This document shows positions 32,434 through 41,238 of a stretch of 64,000 nucleotides of DNA, one piece after another. The notes under the pieces were generated by a model. That model was given only the letters and a program-made list of their open reading frames with translations, made no database searches and was not told the origin of the DNA. Source of the stretch: DAOUFU01 sp034429275 (GTDB lineage: Bacteria > Chloroflexota > Anaerolineae > Aggregatilineales > Aggregatilineaceae); NCBI GenBank assembly GCA_034429275.1, contig DAOUFU010000151.1, positions 1 to 64,000 of the forward strand. Direction: 5' to 3'. Position 1 is the first letter of the stretch. The number at the start of each line of letters is the position of its first letter. The translations under genes were made by a program, and so were the position numbers.

Positions 32434-33287
32434 GACTCGGTATTCTGTGCAGCCGTGTGCGGGTGGAGGAAAAACTCCTCTTCGCCGCCTTTGAGTCGCT
32501 AGGCGTCGAGCCGGTCCGGTTGGATGAGCGCGAGATGACCGCACGTGTCGGCGTTTTTGCGCCCGAAGTGGACCTGGTGCTGGAACGCAGCGTCAGCGCC
32601 ACCGCCGGGTTAGTCGCCACCCTGCTGCTGGAATCGGCGGGCGTGCGCGTGATCAACAGCTATGCCACCGCCAGCACCTGTGCCGACAAAGTGCGCACCA
32701 CCCTGGCCCTGGCCGCGCACAATGTCCCCCAGCCGGCCACCGAGATCGCGCTCAGTCCTGAGGCCGCGCTCGACGCCATCGAACGTATCGGCTATCCTGC
32801 CGTGCTCAAACCCGCCATTGGGTCGTGGGGCCGCCTGCTGGCCCGCGTCAACGACCGCGATGCCGCTGAGGCCCTCATCGAGCACAAAACCGTGCTGGGA
32901 AGCGTCAATCACCAAGTGTTCTACATCCAGGAATACATCGCTAAACCTTCGCGGGATATTCGCGCTTTTGTCATCGGCACCGAGACCATCTGCGCTATCT
33001 ACCGGTCCTCGCCGCACTGGATCACCAACACGGCGCGCGGTGGCCAGGCTTCCAACTGCCCGGTCACGCCGGAGATCGCCGCCCTCTGCCGCGATGCTGC
33101 ACTGGCGGTCAGCGGCGGTGCGGGTGGAGTGCTCGCCATCGATCTACTCGAAGACCCGGCGCGGGGATTGGTGGTGTGCGAAGTCAATCACACTATGGAA
33201 TTCCGCAACAGCATCGACACCACTGGCGTCAATATTCCTCAGCATATCGCGACCTATGCCCTACATGCGCTGGAGGCCGCCCGATGA
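32430..33287 (+). CDS. lysX: alpha-aminoadipate-LysW ligase LysX
   Basis: LysX is an ATP-grasp ligase that joins alpha-aminoadipate to the C-terminus of LysW. The 285 residues include the RimK-like ATP-grasp core (YPAVLKPAIGSWGRLLARV, then FYIQEYIAKPSRDIRAFVIG, then the WITNTARGGQASN motif and the metal-binding VCEVNHTMEF). The start ATG overlaps the lysW stop. Related ArgX enzymes use glutamate; with homocitrate synthase and homoaconitase genes in the same operon the lysine role is the more likely one, though dual function is possible. Confidence 0.95.
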   Translation: MRLGILCSRVRVEEKLLFAAFESLGVEPVRLDEREMTARVGVFAPEVDLVLERSVSATAGLVATLLLESAGVRVINSYATASTCADKVRTTLALAAHNVPQPATEIALSPEAALDAIERIGYPAVLKPAIGSWGRLLARVNDRDAAEALIEHKTVLGSVNHQVFYIQEYIAKPSRDIRAFVIGTETICAIYRSSPHWITNTARGGQASNCPVTPEIAALCRDAALAVSGGAGGVLAIDLLEDPARGLVVCEVNHTMEFRNSIDTTGVNIPQHIATYALHALEAAR

Positions 33288-34333
33288 ACGTTGAACGCCT
33301 GCGGGTGAGCATTGTCGGGGCGTCCGGCTATGTGGGCGGGGAACTACTTCGCCTGCTGCTAGATCATCCCCACGTCGAAGTGGCGCAGGTCACCTCCGAA
33401 CGGCATACCGGCCAGTGGGTCTACCAGGTTCACCCCCACCTGCGCGGACGGTCCACGCTGCGTTTCACCTCGCGCGAAACCCTCGAATCCTGTGATGTGC
33501 TGTTCCTCGCCATGCCTCACGGCGAAGCCCAGACTCAGATCGAGCGCTATGCGGCGTTGGCGGAGCGCATCATCGACCTGAGCGCCGATTTCCGCCTGCG
33601 CAGCTCCGCTGACTACGCGGCAGCCTATCAACACGAGCACCTCGCTCCCGATTGGCTGCCGCGTTTTGTTTATGGGCTTCCAGAGATCAATCGTGCTGCC
33701 CTGACCAATGCATCCTATGCGAGCGGCGTGGGCTGCAACGCCACCGCGACCATTCTGGCCGTATGGCCCCTCGTTCACAGCGGGCTGATCCCCACCGGTC
33801 AGCCCCTGATTGCCGATCTCAAGGTGGGCAGCAGCGAGGCAGGCAACACACCCACCCCTGCCAGCCATCACCCGGCGCGAAGCGGAGTTGTTCGCCCCTT
33901 CCAACTGACCGGCCACCGACACGAAGCCGAGGTGCGCCAGGCGTTGGGCAGCAGCCCCTACGAAGTGCGCCTGTCGGTGACCAGTGTCGAGATGGTGCGC
34001 GGTGTGGCGGCTGCCGTTCATCTCACCCTGCCGCGCGATCTTGACGAACGTGAGCTGTGGCGCATCTACCGCGCTACCTGGAAAGACCAACCGTTTGTGC
34101 GCATTGTCCACGACCGGGGCAGCCTGCACCGCCACCCCGAACCTCGCCTGGTTGCCGGGACCAACTACGCGGATGTGGGTTGGGAATATGACCCTGCCAC
34201 CGGACGGGCCGTGCTGCTCAGCGCCATCGATAACCTGGGCAAGGGCGCAGCGGGATCGGCGGTGCAGTGCCTGAACCTGATGTGTGGCTTTGACGAAACA
34301 ACCGCCCTCACCTTTGGAGGACTTTACCCATGA
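33284..34333 (+). CDS. lysY: LysW-aminoadipyl-phosphate reductase LysY (ArgC-like)
   Basis: LysY reduces the LysW-bound aminoadipyl phosphate to the semialdehyde with NADPH, as ArgC does in arginine synthesis. The 349-residue protein has the dinucleotide-binding start VSIVGASGYVGGELLRLL, the active-site Cys in YASGVGCNATATI (about residue 149) and HHPARSG with a catalytic-type His. The ATG overlaps the lysX stop by four bases. Confidence 0.94.
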   Translation: MNVERLRVSIVGASGYVGGELLRLLLDHPHVEVAQVTSERHTGQWVYQVHPHLRGRSTLRFTSRETLESCDVLFLAMPHGEAQTQIERYAALAERIIDLSADFRLRSSADYAAAYQHEHLAPDWLPRFVYGLPEINRAALTNASYASGVGCNATATILAVWPLVHSGLIPTGQPLIADLKVGSSEAGNTPTPASHHPARSGVVRPFQLTGHRHEAEVRQALGSSPYEVRLSVTSVEMVRGVAAAVHLTLPRDLDERELWRIYRATWKDQPFVRIVHDRGSLHRHPEPRLVAGTNYADVGWEYDPATGRAVLLSAIDNLGKGAAGSAVQCLNLMCGFDETTALTFGGLYP

Positions 34334-35169
34334 CTCTACATGTACTCAAACTTGGCGGCGGCGCGGGCATCGATTCCGAGCCGGTGATGCGCAATCTCGC
34401 CGCGCGAATCCTGAACGGCGAGCAGTGGGTGCTGGTGCACGGGGCGAGCGATGCCGCCAATACGCTGGCGGAACAGGTCGGCCACCCGGTACAAACCATC
34501 ACCAGCCCTGGCGGGCACGTCAGCCGTTACACCGACGCTCGTATGATCGCGCTTTACAGCGCCGCCGCCGCCTCAATTACCCAGCAGATCGCGGCGCAGT
34601 TGGCCGGTTGTGGTGTGGCAGCAGTTGGCCTGGGAGGGCCAAATATCATCGCCGCCCAGCGCAAGACCGCCATTCGCGCCATCCGCAATGGCCGCCCGGT
34701 TGTCATCCGCGACGATTACTCCGGCACAATCACCGGGATCAATGTGCACATCCTGCGCACCTTACTTCAGGCCGGGCTGACCCCTATCGTTGCGCCGGTG
34801 GCAATGGGTCAGGAATTTGAGCGGCTCAACGTTGATGGCGACCTGGTTGCGGCCACCATCGCGCAGGCACTGAACGCCCAGACCTTGGTCATCCTCAGCA
34901 ACGTGCCCGGACTGCTGCGCGACGTGAACGATCCGAGGTCGGTCGTCTCGCGCTTCATCCTGCGAGACCTGGACACATATGAGCCGCTGGCCCAGGGACG
35001 TATGAAGAAAAAACTGCTGGCCGCTCGCGCCGCCCAGGTTGCCGAAGTCATCCTGGCCGACGCCCGCATTGAGCAGCCGCTCGATGCCGCTCTGGCCGGC
35101 GCAGGTACGCACATCGTCCGCGATCTTCCAGAAATCCGCGAGGTGCACCTTGTACGACACACAGCTTGA
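34330..35169 (+). CDS. lysZ: LysW-aminoadipate kinase LysZ
   Basis: LysZ phosphorylates the free carboxyl of LysW-bound aminoadipate; it belongs to the amino-acid kinase family with ArgB. The 279 residues show VLKLGGGAGI at the N-terminus, WVLVHGASDAANTLA, and the C-terminal NVDGDLVAATIA and LVILSNVPGLL motifs. Its start overlaps the lysY stop (ATGA) and its end overlaps the start chosen for lysJ. Confidence 0.94.
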   Translation: MTLHVLKLGGGAGIDSEPVMRNLAARILNGEQWVLVHGASDAANTLAEQVGHPVQTITSPGGHVSRYTDARMIALYSAAAASITQQIAAQLAGCGVAAVGLGGPNIIAAQRKTAIRAIRNGRPVVIRDDYSGTITGINVHILRTLLQAGLTPIVAPVAMGQEFERLNVDGDLVAATIAQALNAQTLVILSNVPGLLRDVNDPRSVVSRFILRDLDTYEPLAQGRMKKKLLAARAAQVAEVILADARIEQPLDAALAGAGTHIVRDLPEIREVHLVRHTA

Positions 35170-36328
35170 CCTGATGAGCCTGGAGCAAGCACACACCAGC
35201 GGAGCGTATGTCAAACGCGATCTTCAGATCGTGCGTGGTTCGGGCGCGCTGCTGTACGACGCCGGGGGCCGTTCCTATATCGACTGTGTGGGCGGCATGG
35301 GTGCAGCGGCCTTTGGCCACGCACATCCAGCCATTTTGCGCGCCATTCAGGAACAGGCCGCCGAACTGATCATCTGCCCGGAGCTGTTTCACAACCCGGT
35401 GCGGGCGCGCTATCAGGCCGAGCTGTGCCGCGTAACCGGGATGCCGCGCGTATTCCTGTGCAACAGTGGGGCCGAGACTATCGAGGGCGCGTTGAAGATC
35501 GCGCGCCTGGTAACCAAACGTTCTGGCATCGTGGCGACCATGCGCGGCTTTCACGGGCGGACGATGGGTGCGCTCAGCACGACCTGGAACCGTGCTTACC
35601 GCGAGCCGTTCGATCCGCTCGTGCCAGGGGTGCGGCACGTGCCCTATAACAACCTGGAAAAACTGGCCGAGGCCGTTGATGACACCACCGCCGCCGTGCT
35701 GATCGAGCCAATTCAGGGCGAGGGCGGTGTCCATCCGGCCCAGCCCGGCTATCTGCGCGCAGTGCAGGACCTCTGCCACGAGCGCGGAGCGATGTTGATC
35801 CTGGACGAAGTACAGACCGGTTTCGGGCGCACCGGCTGGCCGTTTGCTTTCCAGGCGGAAGACATCCAGCCGGACCTGCTGTGCCTCGCCAAGAGCATAG
35901 CGGGCGGCCTGCCAATGGGTGCTGTCCTGTTGGGTGAGCGCATAGGTGAACTCTCGCCCGCCTCGCATGGCAGCACGTTCGGCGGCGGACCCGTCGTTTG
36001 TGCAGCCGGGCTGGCCGTGTTGGACCTGCTTGAAAACACCGACCTGGTGATGCGCGCCCGGATTCTCGGCGAACAGGTGATCGCCCATCTGCGCGATCAT
36101 CTGCCCGCCCAGGCCGCGCGCGAAGTACGCGGACGCGGATTCATGATCGGCATCGAACTGCGCGACAAAGTCGCCCCCTTGCTGACAGAGCTTCAGGCGC
36201 GCGGCGTGCTGGCGCTGCCTGCCGGCAGCACAGTGCTTCGCCTGCTGCCCCCCCTGGTGATCACAGATGAACAACTTTGGCAAGCAGTCACAACCGTCGA
36301 GGAGGTTTTGAGCAATGCCGTTCAATAA
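35150..36328 (+). CDS. lysJ: LysW-aminoadipate-semialdehyde aminotransferase LysJ
   Basis: LysJ is a PLP-dependent class III aminotransferase that converts LysW-bound semialdehyde to LysW-lysine. Motifs are LYDAGGRSYIDCVGGMGAA, CNSGAETIEGALKIAR, ILDEVQTGFGRTG and LAKSIAGGLPMGA, with the PLP lysine in the last. I chose a TTG at 35150-35152 because GAGGTG lies six bases upstream and the N-terminus then fits the family length. An ATG at 35174, five bases after the lysZ stop, is the alternative. The end overlaps the homocitrate synthase gene by 14 bases. Confidence 0.93.
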   Translation: MYDTQLDLMSLEQAHTSGAYVKRDLQIVRGSGALLYDAGGRSYIDCVGGMGAAAFGHAHPAILRAIQEQAAELIICPELFHNPVRARYQAELCRVTGMPRVFLCNSGAETIEGALKIARLVTKRSGIVATMRGFHGRTMGALSTTWNRAYREPFDPLVPGVRHVPYNNLEKLAEAVDDTTAAVLIEPIQGEGGVHPAQPGYLRAVQDLCHERGAMLILDEVQTGFGRTGWPFAFQAEDIQPDLLCLAKSIAGGLPMGAVLLGERIGELSPASHGSTFGGGPVVCAAGLAVLDLLENTDLVMRARILGEQVIAHLRDHLPAQAAREVRGRGFMIGIELRDKVAPLLTELQARGVLALPAGSTVLRLLPPLVITDEQLWQAVTTVEEVLSNAVQ

Positions 36329-37457
36329 CTATCACATCATCGAAAGCACCCTGCGCGAAGGTGAGCAGTTTAGCACGGCCTCTTTCTCCACCGCGCAGAA
36401 ATTGGAGATCGCCGGGCTGCTGGACGACTTTGGCGTTGAGATGATCGAGATGACCTCGCCGTGTGCGTCACCTCAGAGCGAGGCTGATATCCGTGCCATG
36501 GTGGGGGCCGGGCTACGCGCCCGAATCCTGACCCACATCCGCTGCCACAAGGAGGATGCCCGGCGCGCCCTGGATACCGGAGTTCACGGGCTGGACATCG
36601 TGATCGGCACCTCGCCTTTGCTGATGCAGCACAGCCATGGCAAGAGCATCAACCAGATCATCGACCTGGCCGCCGAGGTAATTCAGTTTGTGCGCAGCCA
36701 GGCTCCGGAGATCATCCTGCGTTTCAGCACCGAAGACACCTTCCGTAGCCGGGAAGCGGACCTGCTGCGCGTCTACCTGGCCGTGGCCGAGCTTGGCATG
36801 GTCAATCGCCTGGGCGTGGCGGATACGGTGGGTGTTGCCCTGCCGCAGCAGGTCTACGCGATGGTCCACCAGCTGGTGCGGCTCACCCGGCTTGATGTCG
36901 AGTTCCACGGGCACAACGACAGCGGCTGTGCCATCGCCAACGCGTGCGCCGCGCTCGAAGCGGGTGCAACACACATCGATACCACCGTGTTGGGCATTGG
37001 CGAACGTAATGGGATCACTCCGCTCGGTGGGTTGATCGCACGGCTGTACACGCTAGATCGCAGCTATGTCGCCAAGTACAACCTGCACCTGCTGCCCCGC
37101 ATCGACCGCCTGATCGCCGACATCTGCGGGCTGCAAATCCCGTTCAACAACTACATCACCGGTTCCAGCGCGTTTATCCACAAAGCAGGCATTCATGCCA
37201 AAGCGGTGCTGGCTGATCCCTCGACCTACGAAATTTTGCAGCCGGATGATTTTGGCCTCTCGCGTGAGGTCGCTATCGGCCACCGCCTGATGGGATGGAA
37301 CGCGCTGCGCGAGCGCGCCCTGGCGCTTGGCCTCGATCTGGACGAGAGCACGCTGCGCGCCATCACCCAGGATGTCAAACAGCGCGCCGATGTACGTCCC
37401 CTGGCCCTGGCCGAAATCGATCATCTGCTGCTTGCCGCCGTGCCCGGAGTCGGATGA
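36315..37457 (+). CDS. lys20: homocitrate synthase
   Basis: This enzyme condenses acetyl-CoA and 2-oxoglutarate to homocitrate, the first step of the alpha-aminoadipate pathway. The 380 residues have the DRE-TIM metallolyase layout: IIESTLREGEQFSTA at the N-terminus, FSTEDTFRS, and the metal-binding VEFHGHNDSGCAIANA. NYITGSSAFIHKAGIHAKAV follows in the C-terminal part, where the R-isopropylmalate family keeps similar residues. The start lies within lysJ. In the lysine operon homocitrate synthase is the natural reading; 2-isopropylmalate synthase is less likely. Confidence 0.93.
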   Translation: MPFNNYHIIESTLREGEQFSTASFSTAQKLEIAGLLDDFGVEMIEMTSPCASPQSEADIRAMVGAGLRARILTHIRCHKEDARRALDTGVHGLDIVIGTSPLLMQHSHGKSINQIIDLAAEVIQFVRSQAPEIILRFSTEDTFRSREADLLRVYLAVAELGMVNRLGVADTVGVALPQQVYAMVHQLVRLTRLDVEFHGHNDSGCAIANACAALEAGATHIDTTVLGIGERNGITPLGGLIARLYTLDRSYVAKYNLHLLPRIDRLIADICGLQIPFNNYITGSSAFIHKAGIHAKAVLADPSTYEILQPDDFGLSREVAIGHRLMGWNALRERALALGLDLDESTLRAITQDVKQRADVRPLALAEIDHLLLAAVPGVG

Positions 37458-38716
37458 GGATGTCAGGACGAACCTTCGCCGAAAAAGCTCTCGCACGTGC
37501 CGCCGGAGTGAGCGATGCTCGTGCCGGTGACATTCTCGACGTCACGCCGGACCTCGTGCTCAGCCACGACAACTCGGCGGCGATCCGGCGCATCTTCGCC
37601 GAGAGCGGCGCACCGCGCATCCGTTACCCGGAGCGAGTGGCCATCACACTCGATCACGCCGTTCCTGCACCTACCACGCGCCATGCCCAGAATCACGCCG
37701 AAATCCGCGCGTGGGTGCAGGAACAGGGAATCGCCCATTTCTTTGAAGTTGGGCGCGGAATCTGTCATCAGGTGATCAGCGAAGAAGCGCTGATATTGCC
37801 CGGCGAAACCCTTCTGGGAGCCGACAGTCACAGCACGCACTACGGCTGGCTGGGGGCTTTTGGCGCAGGCGTTGGGCGGACTGAGATGGCCGCGCTGTGG
37901 GCCACCGGTGAATTGTGGCTGCGCGTGCCCGATGCCATGCGCATCACGCTGAACGGTCAGCCGCGCCCCGGCGTGACGGCCAAGGACATCAGTCTGCGCA
38001 TCCTGGGAGACCTGGGGGCCGACGGCGGGCTGTATCGCTCGGTCGAATTTGCGGGCGACACATTGGCGGCGCTCTCGCTGGATCAGCGCGCCACCATCCC
38101 CAACATGATGGCCGAGTTCGGCGCAAAAAACGCCTACCTTCCGCCTGATCAGACTGTTTTTGACTACCTGGAGGCGCGCCGCACCCGCGACTACACACCG
38201 CTTTACCCGGATGCCAACGCCGTTTATGCTGCCGACTACACTCTGGACGTGAGCACCCTGCCGCCCCAGGTTGCGTTACCACACAGTCCGGCGAACGTTG
38301 TACCGCTGCCCGATGCCGCCGGTCAACCCATCCAGCAGGCCTTTCTGGGCACCTGTACCAATGGCCGCCTGGAAGACTTGCGCGCAGCAGCAGAAGTCGT
38401 ACGCGGGCGAAAAGTGCGCATTCGCCTGATCGTCATCCCTGCCAGTGCCGAAGTCCTGCAAGCTGCCCTGCACGAAGGCATTATCACCACACTGATCGAA
38501 GCAGGTGCGGTGCTCGGCACGCCGGGCTGCGGTCCATGCATGGGCAATCATATGGGCATCCCTGCCCCAGACGAAGCCACCATCAGCAGCGCGAACCGCA
38601 ACTTCAATGGGCGCATGGGCACTCCGGGCGCACCTGTTTATCTCGCCAATGCTTCAGTCGTCGCGGCCAGCGCGCTGACCGGGCGCATTACCGATCCGGG
38701 AGAGTTCATCTCATGA
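37454..38716 (+). CDS. lysT: homoaconitase large subunit
   Basis: This [4Fe-4S] dehydratase subunit isomerises homocitrate to homoisocitrate together with the following small subunit. The 420 residues include ETLLGADSHSTHYGWLGAFG, the first cluster cysteine in FLGTCTNGRLED and the pair in GTPGCGPCMGNH, ending with the swivel-facing SSANRNFNGRMG motif. Length fits the bacterial two-subunit type. ATGs at 37454 (overlapping the upstream stop) and 37460 are both possible starts. A LeuC role is formally possible but the context argues for lysine. Confidence 0.93.
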   Translation: MRMSGRTFAEKALARAAGVSDARAGDILDVTPDLVLSHDNSAAIRRIFAESGAPRIRYPERVAITLDHAVPAPTTRHAQNHAEIRAWVQEQGIAHFFEVGRGICHQVISEEALILPGETLLGADSHSTHYGWLGAFGAGVGRTEMAALWATGELWLRVPDAMRITLNGQPRPGVTAKDISLRILGDLGADGGLYRSVEFAGDTLAALSLDQRATIPNMMAEFGAKNAYLPPDQTVFDYLEARRTRDYTPLYPDANAVYAADYTLDVSTLPPQVALPHSPANVVPLPDAAGQPIQQAFLGTCTNGRLEDLRAAAEVVRGRKVRIRLIVIPASAEVLQAALHEGIITTLIEAGAVLGTPGCGPCMGNHMGIPAPDEATISSANRNFNGRMGTPGAPVYLANASVVAASALTGRITDPGEFIS

Positions 38717-39219
38717 GCCTGACCACTCACCGCTGTTGGGTCTATGGAGATGATGTCAACACCGATGTCATCTTCCCCGGCAAATACACCTATATGGCGC
38801 TCTCGCCACAAGAACAGGCAGCTCACGCGCTGGAAGACCTCGATCCTGGTTTCGCCTCTGCCGTGCAGCCCGGCGATGTGATCGTTGCCGGGCGCAACTG
38901 GGGATGTGGCAGCAGCCGTGAGCAAGCCGTCACCGCGCTGAAATATGCAGGTGTCTCGGTGATCATCGCCGTTTCGTTCAGCCGCATTTTCTATCGCAAC
39001 TGTATCAACCAGGGCGTGCTGCCCATTATCTGCCCGGACCTGCCCGGCCTGGTGCGCACCGGCGATACCCTGCTGCTGGATCGCGCCGCCAGTCGGATTG
39101 TGTTTGGAGAGCATTCCTTTGCCATTCCACCGCTCTCGCCCTCGGTCCAGGCGATTCTGGATGCGGGCGGCTTGCTGCCCATGCTTCAGCGCCACTTTGC
39201 GGCAGGGAACCCATCATGA
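38713..39219 (+). CDS. lysU: homoaconitase small subunit
   Basis: This is the swivel-domain partner of the large subunit. The 168 residues begin with a VYGDDVNTDVIFPGKYTYM stretch and contain the GRNWGCGSSREQAVTALK loop that closes over the substrate. The start overlaps the large-subunit stop (ATGA), and the end overlaps the next gene in the same way, suggesting translational coupling. Confidence 0.94.
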   Translation: MSLTTHRCWVYGDDVNTDVIFPGKYTYMALSPQEQAAHALEDLDPGFASAVQPGDVIVAGRNWGCGSSREQAVTALKYAGVSVIIAVSFSRIFYRNCINQGVLPIICPDLPGLVRTGDTLLLDRAASRIVFGEHSFAIPPLSPSVQAILDAGGLLPMLQRHFAAGNPS

Positions 39220-40181
39220 CTCACACTATCACCCTCATCCCCGGCGACGGGATCGGCCAGGAAGTGATCCCGGCGGCACGACTGGTACTCGAAGCGCTCG
39301 ATCTTCCCCTGAGCTTTCAGGAAGCGCGCGCGGGCTTTGCCGTCTTCGAGCAGTGCGGCAGCGCCCTGCCCACCGAGACGCTGAGCCTTTGCGCGAACAG
39401 TGACGCGGTGTTGTTTGGCGCGACAAGTTCGCCCATGACCATCGTCGAAGGCTACCGCAGCCCGATCTTGCAGCTTCGCCGCCACTTCGACTTGTTCGCC
39501 AACCTTCGCCCGGCACGAGAAGATTCCATCGACCTGCTGATTGTGCGCGAGAACACCGAAGGAATGTACAGCGGGCGTGAGCGCGTTGAAGACGACGGCA
39601 CGACTGCCATCACCGAGCGGGTGATCACGGCGCGCGCTTCCGAGCGGATCGTCCGGCTGGCATGTCATCAGGCACGGGCCAGGCGCGGCAAGCTGACCAT
39701 CGTCCACAAGGCGAATGTACTCAAGCTGACCTGCGGCCTGTTCCGGCGTGTCGCCCTGGAGGTCGTCTCGGAATTCCCCGATCTCTCAGTCGATGAGCTG
39801 CTGGTTGATGCGGCGGCGATGTGGCTGGCGCGTGATCCCGCGCGCTTCGACGTGATCGTAACGACCAACCTGTTCGGAGACATCCTCAGCGATCTCGCTG
39901 CAGGGCTGACCGGCGGATTGGGCATGGCACCCTCGGCCAATGTGGGCACCGATCGCCCCGCCGTATTCGAGCCGGTACACGGCAGCGCGCCGGATATTGC
40001 CGGGCAGGGCATCGCCGATCCCCGCGCGGCGATACTGAGCGCGGCGATGATGCTCGATCACCTGGGCTACCCGGCCCAGGCCGCGCAGGTACGCGCGCTA
40101 ACTTATGCCACGCCTCATACAGGCAATACGCTCGCCACAGCCTGCCAGATCGCCGGTGAACTGGAGAAAACCCGTGTCTGA
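39216..40181 (+). CDS. hicd: homoisocitrate dehydrogenase
   Basis: This enzyme oxidatively decarboxylates homoisocitrate to 2-oxoadipate. The 321-residue protein has the beta-decarboxylating dehydrogenase motifs: TLIPGDGIGQEV, SPILQLRRHFDLFANLRP, VRENTEGMYSG, and the metal-binding VIVTTNLFGDILSDLAAGL with GGLGMAPSANVG. Position after the homoaconitase genes supports homoisocitrate rather than isopropylmalate as substrate; activity on isocitrate is possible. The last bases overlap lysK. Confidence 0.93.
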   Translation: MTHTITLIPGDGIGQEVIPAARLVLEALDLPLSFQEARAGFAVFEQCGSALPTETLSLCANSDAVLFGATSSPMTIVEGYRSPILQLRRHFDLFANLRPAREDSIDLLIVRENTEGMYSGRERVEDDGTTAITERVITARASERIVRLACHQARARRGKLTIVHKANVLKLTCGLFRRVALEVVSEFPDLSVDELLVDAAAMWLARDPARFDVIVTTNLFGDILSDLAAGLTGGLGMAPSANVGTDRPAVFEPVHGSAPDIAGQGIADPRAAILSAAMMLDHLGYPAQAAQVRALTYATPHTGNTLATACQIAGELEKTRV

Positions 40182-41223
40182 TCTGTTGATCGACCTGGTG
40201 AGCATCCCCAGCCTGTCCTGCCAGGAAAAGCAGGCCGTCACCTTCCTGGTGGATTGGATGGCTGCGCGGGGTTTTCAGGCGCAGGTGGACCCTGCCGGAA
40301 ATGCCTTTGGGATGCGGGGAAACCCTGATGCACCGCACACCCTGCTGCTGCTTGGTCACATCGATACCGTGCCGGGCGATATTCCGGTGCGGGTTGAAGA
40401 GGGCTGGCTGTTCGGTCGCGGCAGCGTAGATGCCAAGGGATCGTTATGTGCCTTCGCAGAAGCGGCAGCACAAGCGGACATCCCCGACGGGTGGCGGGTG
40501 ATTGTGGTCGGCGCGGTGGAAGAAGAAGCGCCCTCTAGCAAAGGGGCGCATTACATCCGCGATCACTTTATGCCCGACGGTTGTATCATCGGAGAACCAA
40601 GTGGGGCGGACCGGATCGCGCTGGGCTACAAAGGGCATACCCTGCTCGACTATACCCTGACCCGTCCGGCAGCCCATTCATCACGCCCGGAGCCAACGCC
40701 TGCCGCACTGGGCGCGACCTTCTGGTCGGAGATGCACGCCTGGGCCAGCGAGAGAAATGCAAACACCACGCGAGCGTTTGATCAGGTGCTGCCATCGCTG
40801 CGCTCAATCAATACGGCATCCGATGGGCTGTACGACACAGTCGCGCTGACCATTGGCTTCCGGCTGCCGCCCGGCCTGACGCCGGAAGATGTCCTCAACG
40901 CGGCCAGGCAGCGCGCCGAGCAGGATGCCCATCTGCGCACCTACAGCGAAGCCTGCGCCTACCTGGGCGAAAAGAATACTGCCCTGGTGCGCGGGATGCT
41001 GTCCGCCATGCGCTCGACCGGCGTCCAGCCCGGTTTCGTGCTCAAAGGGGGAACCAGCGATATGAACGTGGTCGGCGCGCGCTGGACCTGTCCGATCATC
41101 GCCTACGGCCCCGGCGACAGCGCGCTCGACCACACGCCCCACGAGCGAATCGCCCTGGCAGAATACGCCCAGGCAGTCGCCGTGCTGCGCACATTCCTCT
41201 CCAACCTGGGATCATGGGCCTGA
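40174..41223 (+). CDS. lysK: LysW-lysine hydrolase LysK
   Basis: LysK is an M20-type zinc peptidase that releases lysine from LysW, the last step of the pathway. The 349 residues show His62 and Asp64 in LLGHIDTVPGD, Asp86 in GRGSVDAKG, the Glu117-Glu118 general base region in VEEEAPSSKG, and GEPSG. The start is a GTG at 40174-40176 with GGAGA upstream, overlapping the previous gene by eight bases. It ends the operon 15 bases before the convergent carB stop, with no terminator visible between them. Confidence 0.93.
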   Translation: MSDLLIDLVSIPSLSCQEKQAVTFLVDWMAARGFQAQVDPAGNAFGMRGNPDAPHTLLLLGHIDTVPGDIPVRVEEGWLFGRGSVDAKGSLCAFAEAAAQADIPDGWRVIVVGAVEEEAPSSKGAHYIRDHFMPDGCIIGEPSGADRIALGYKGHTLLDYTLTRPAAHSSRPEPTPAALGATFWSEMHAWASERNANTTRAFDQVLPSLRSINTASDGLYDTVALTIGFRLPPGLTPEDVLNAARQRAEQDAHLRTYSEACAYLGEKNTALVRGMLSAMRSTGVQPGFVLKGGTSDMNVVGARWTCPIIAYGPGDSALDHTPHERIALAEYAQAVAVLRTFLSNLGSWA

Positions 41224-41238
41224 TGAGATGATCCCCAC

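Noticed and set aside
35048..36325. A 425-codon minus-strand open frame opposite lysJ
   Set aside because: Antisense to a well-supported aminotransferase gene, no family similarity, and it runs against the operon.
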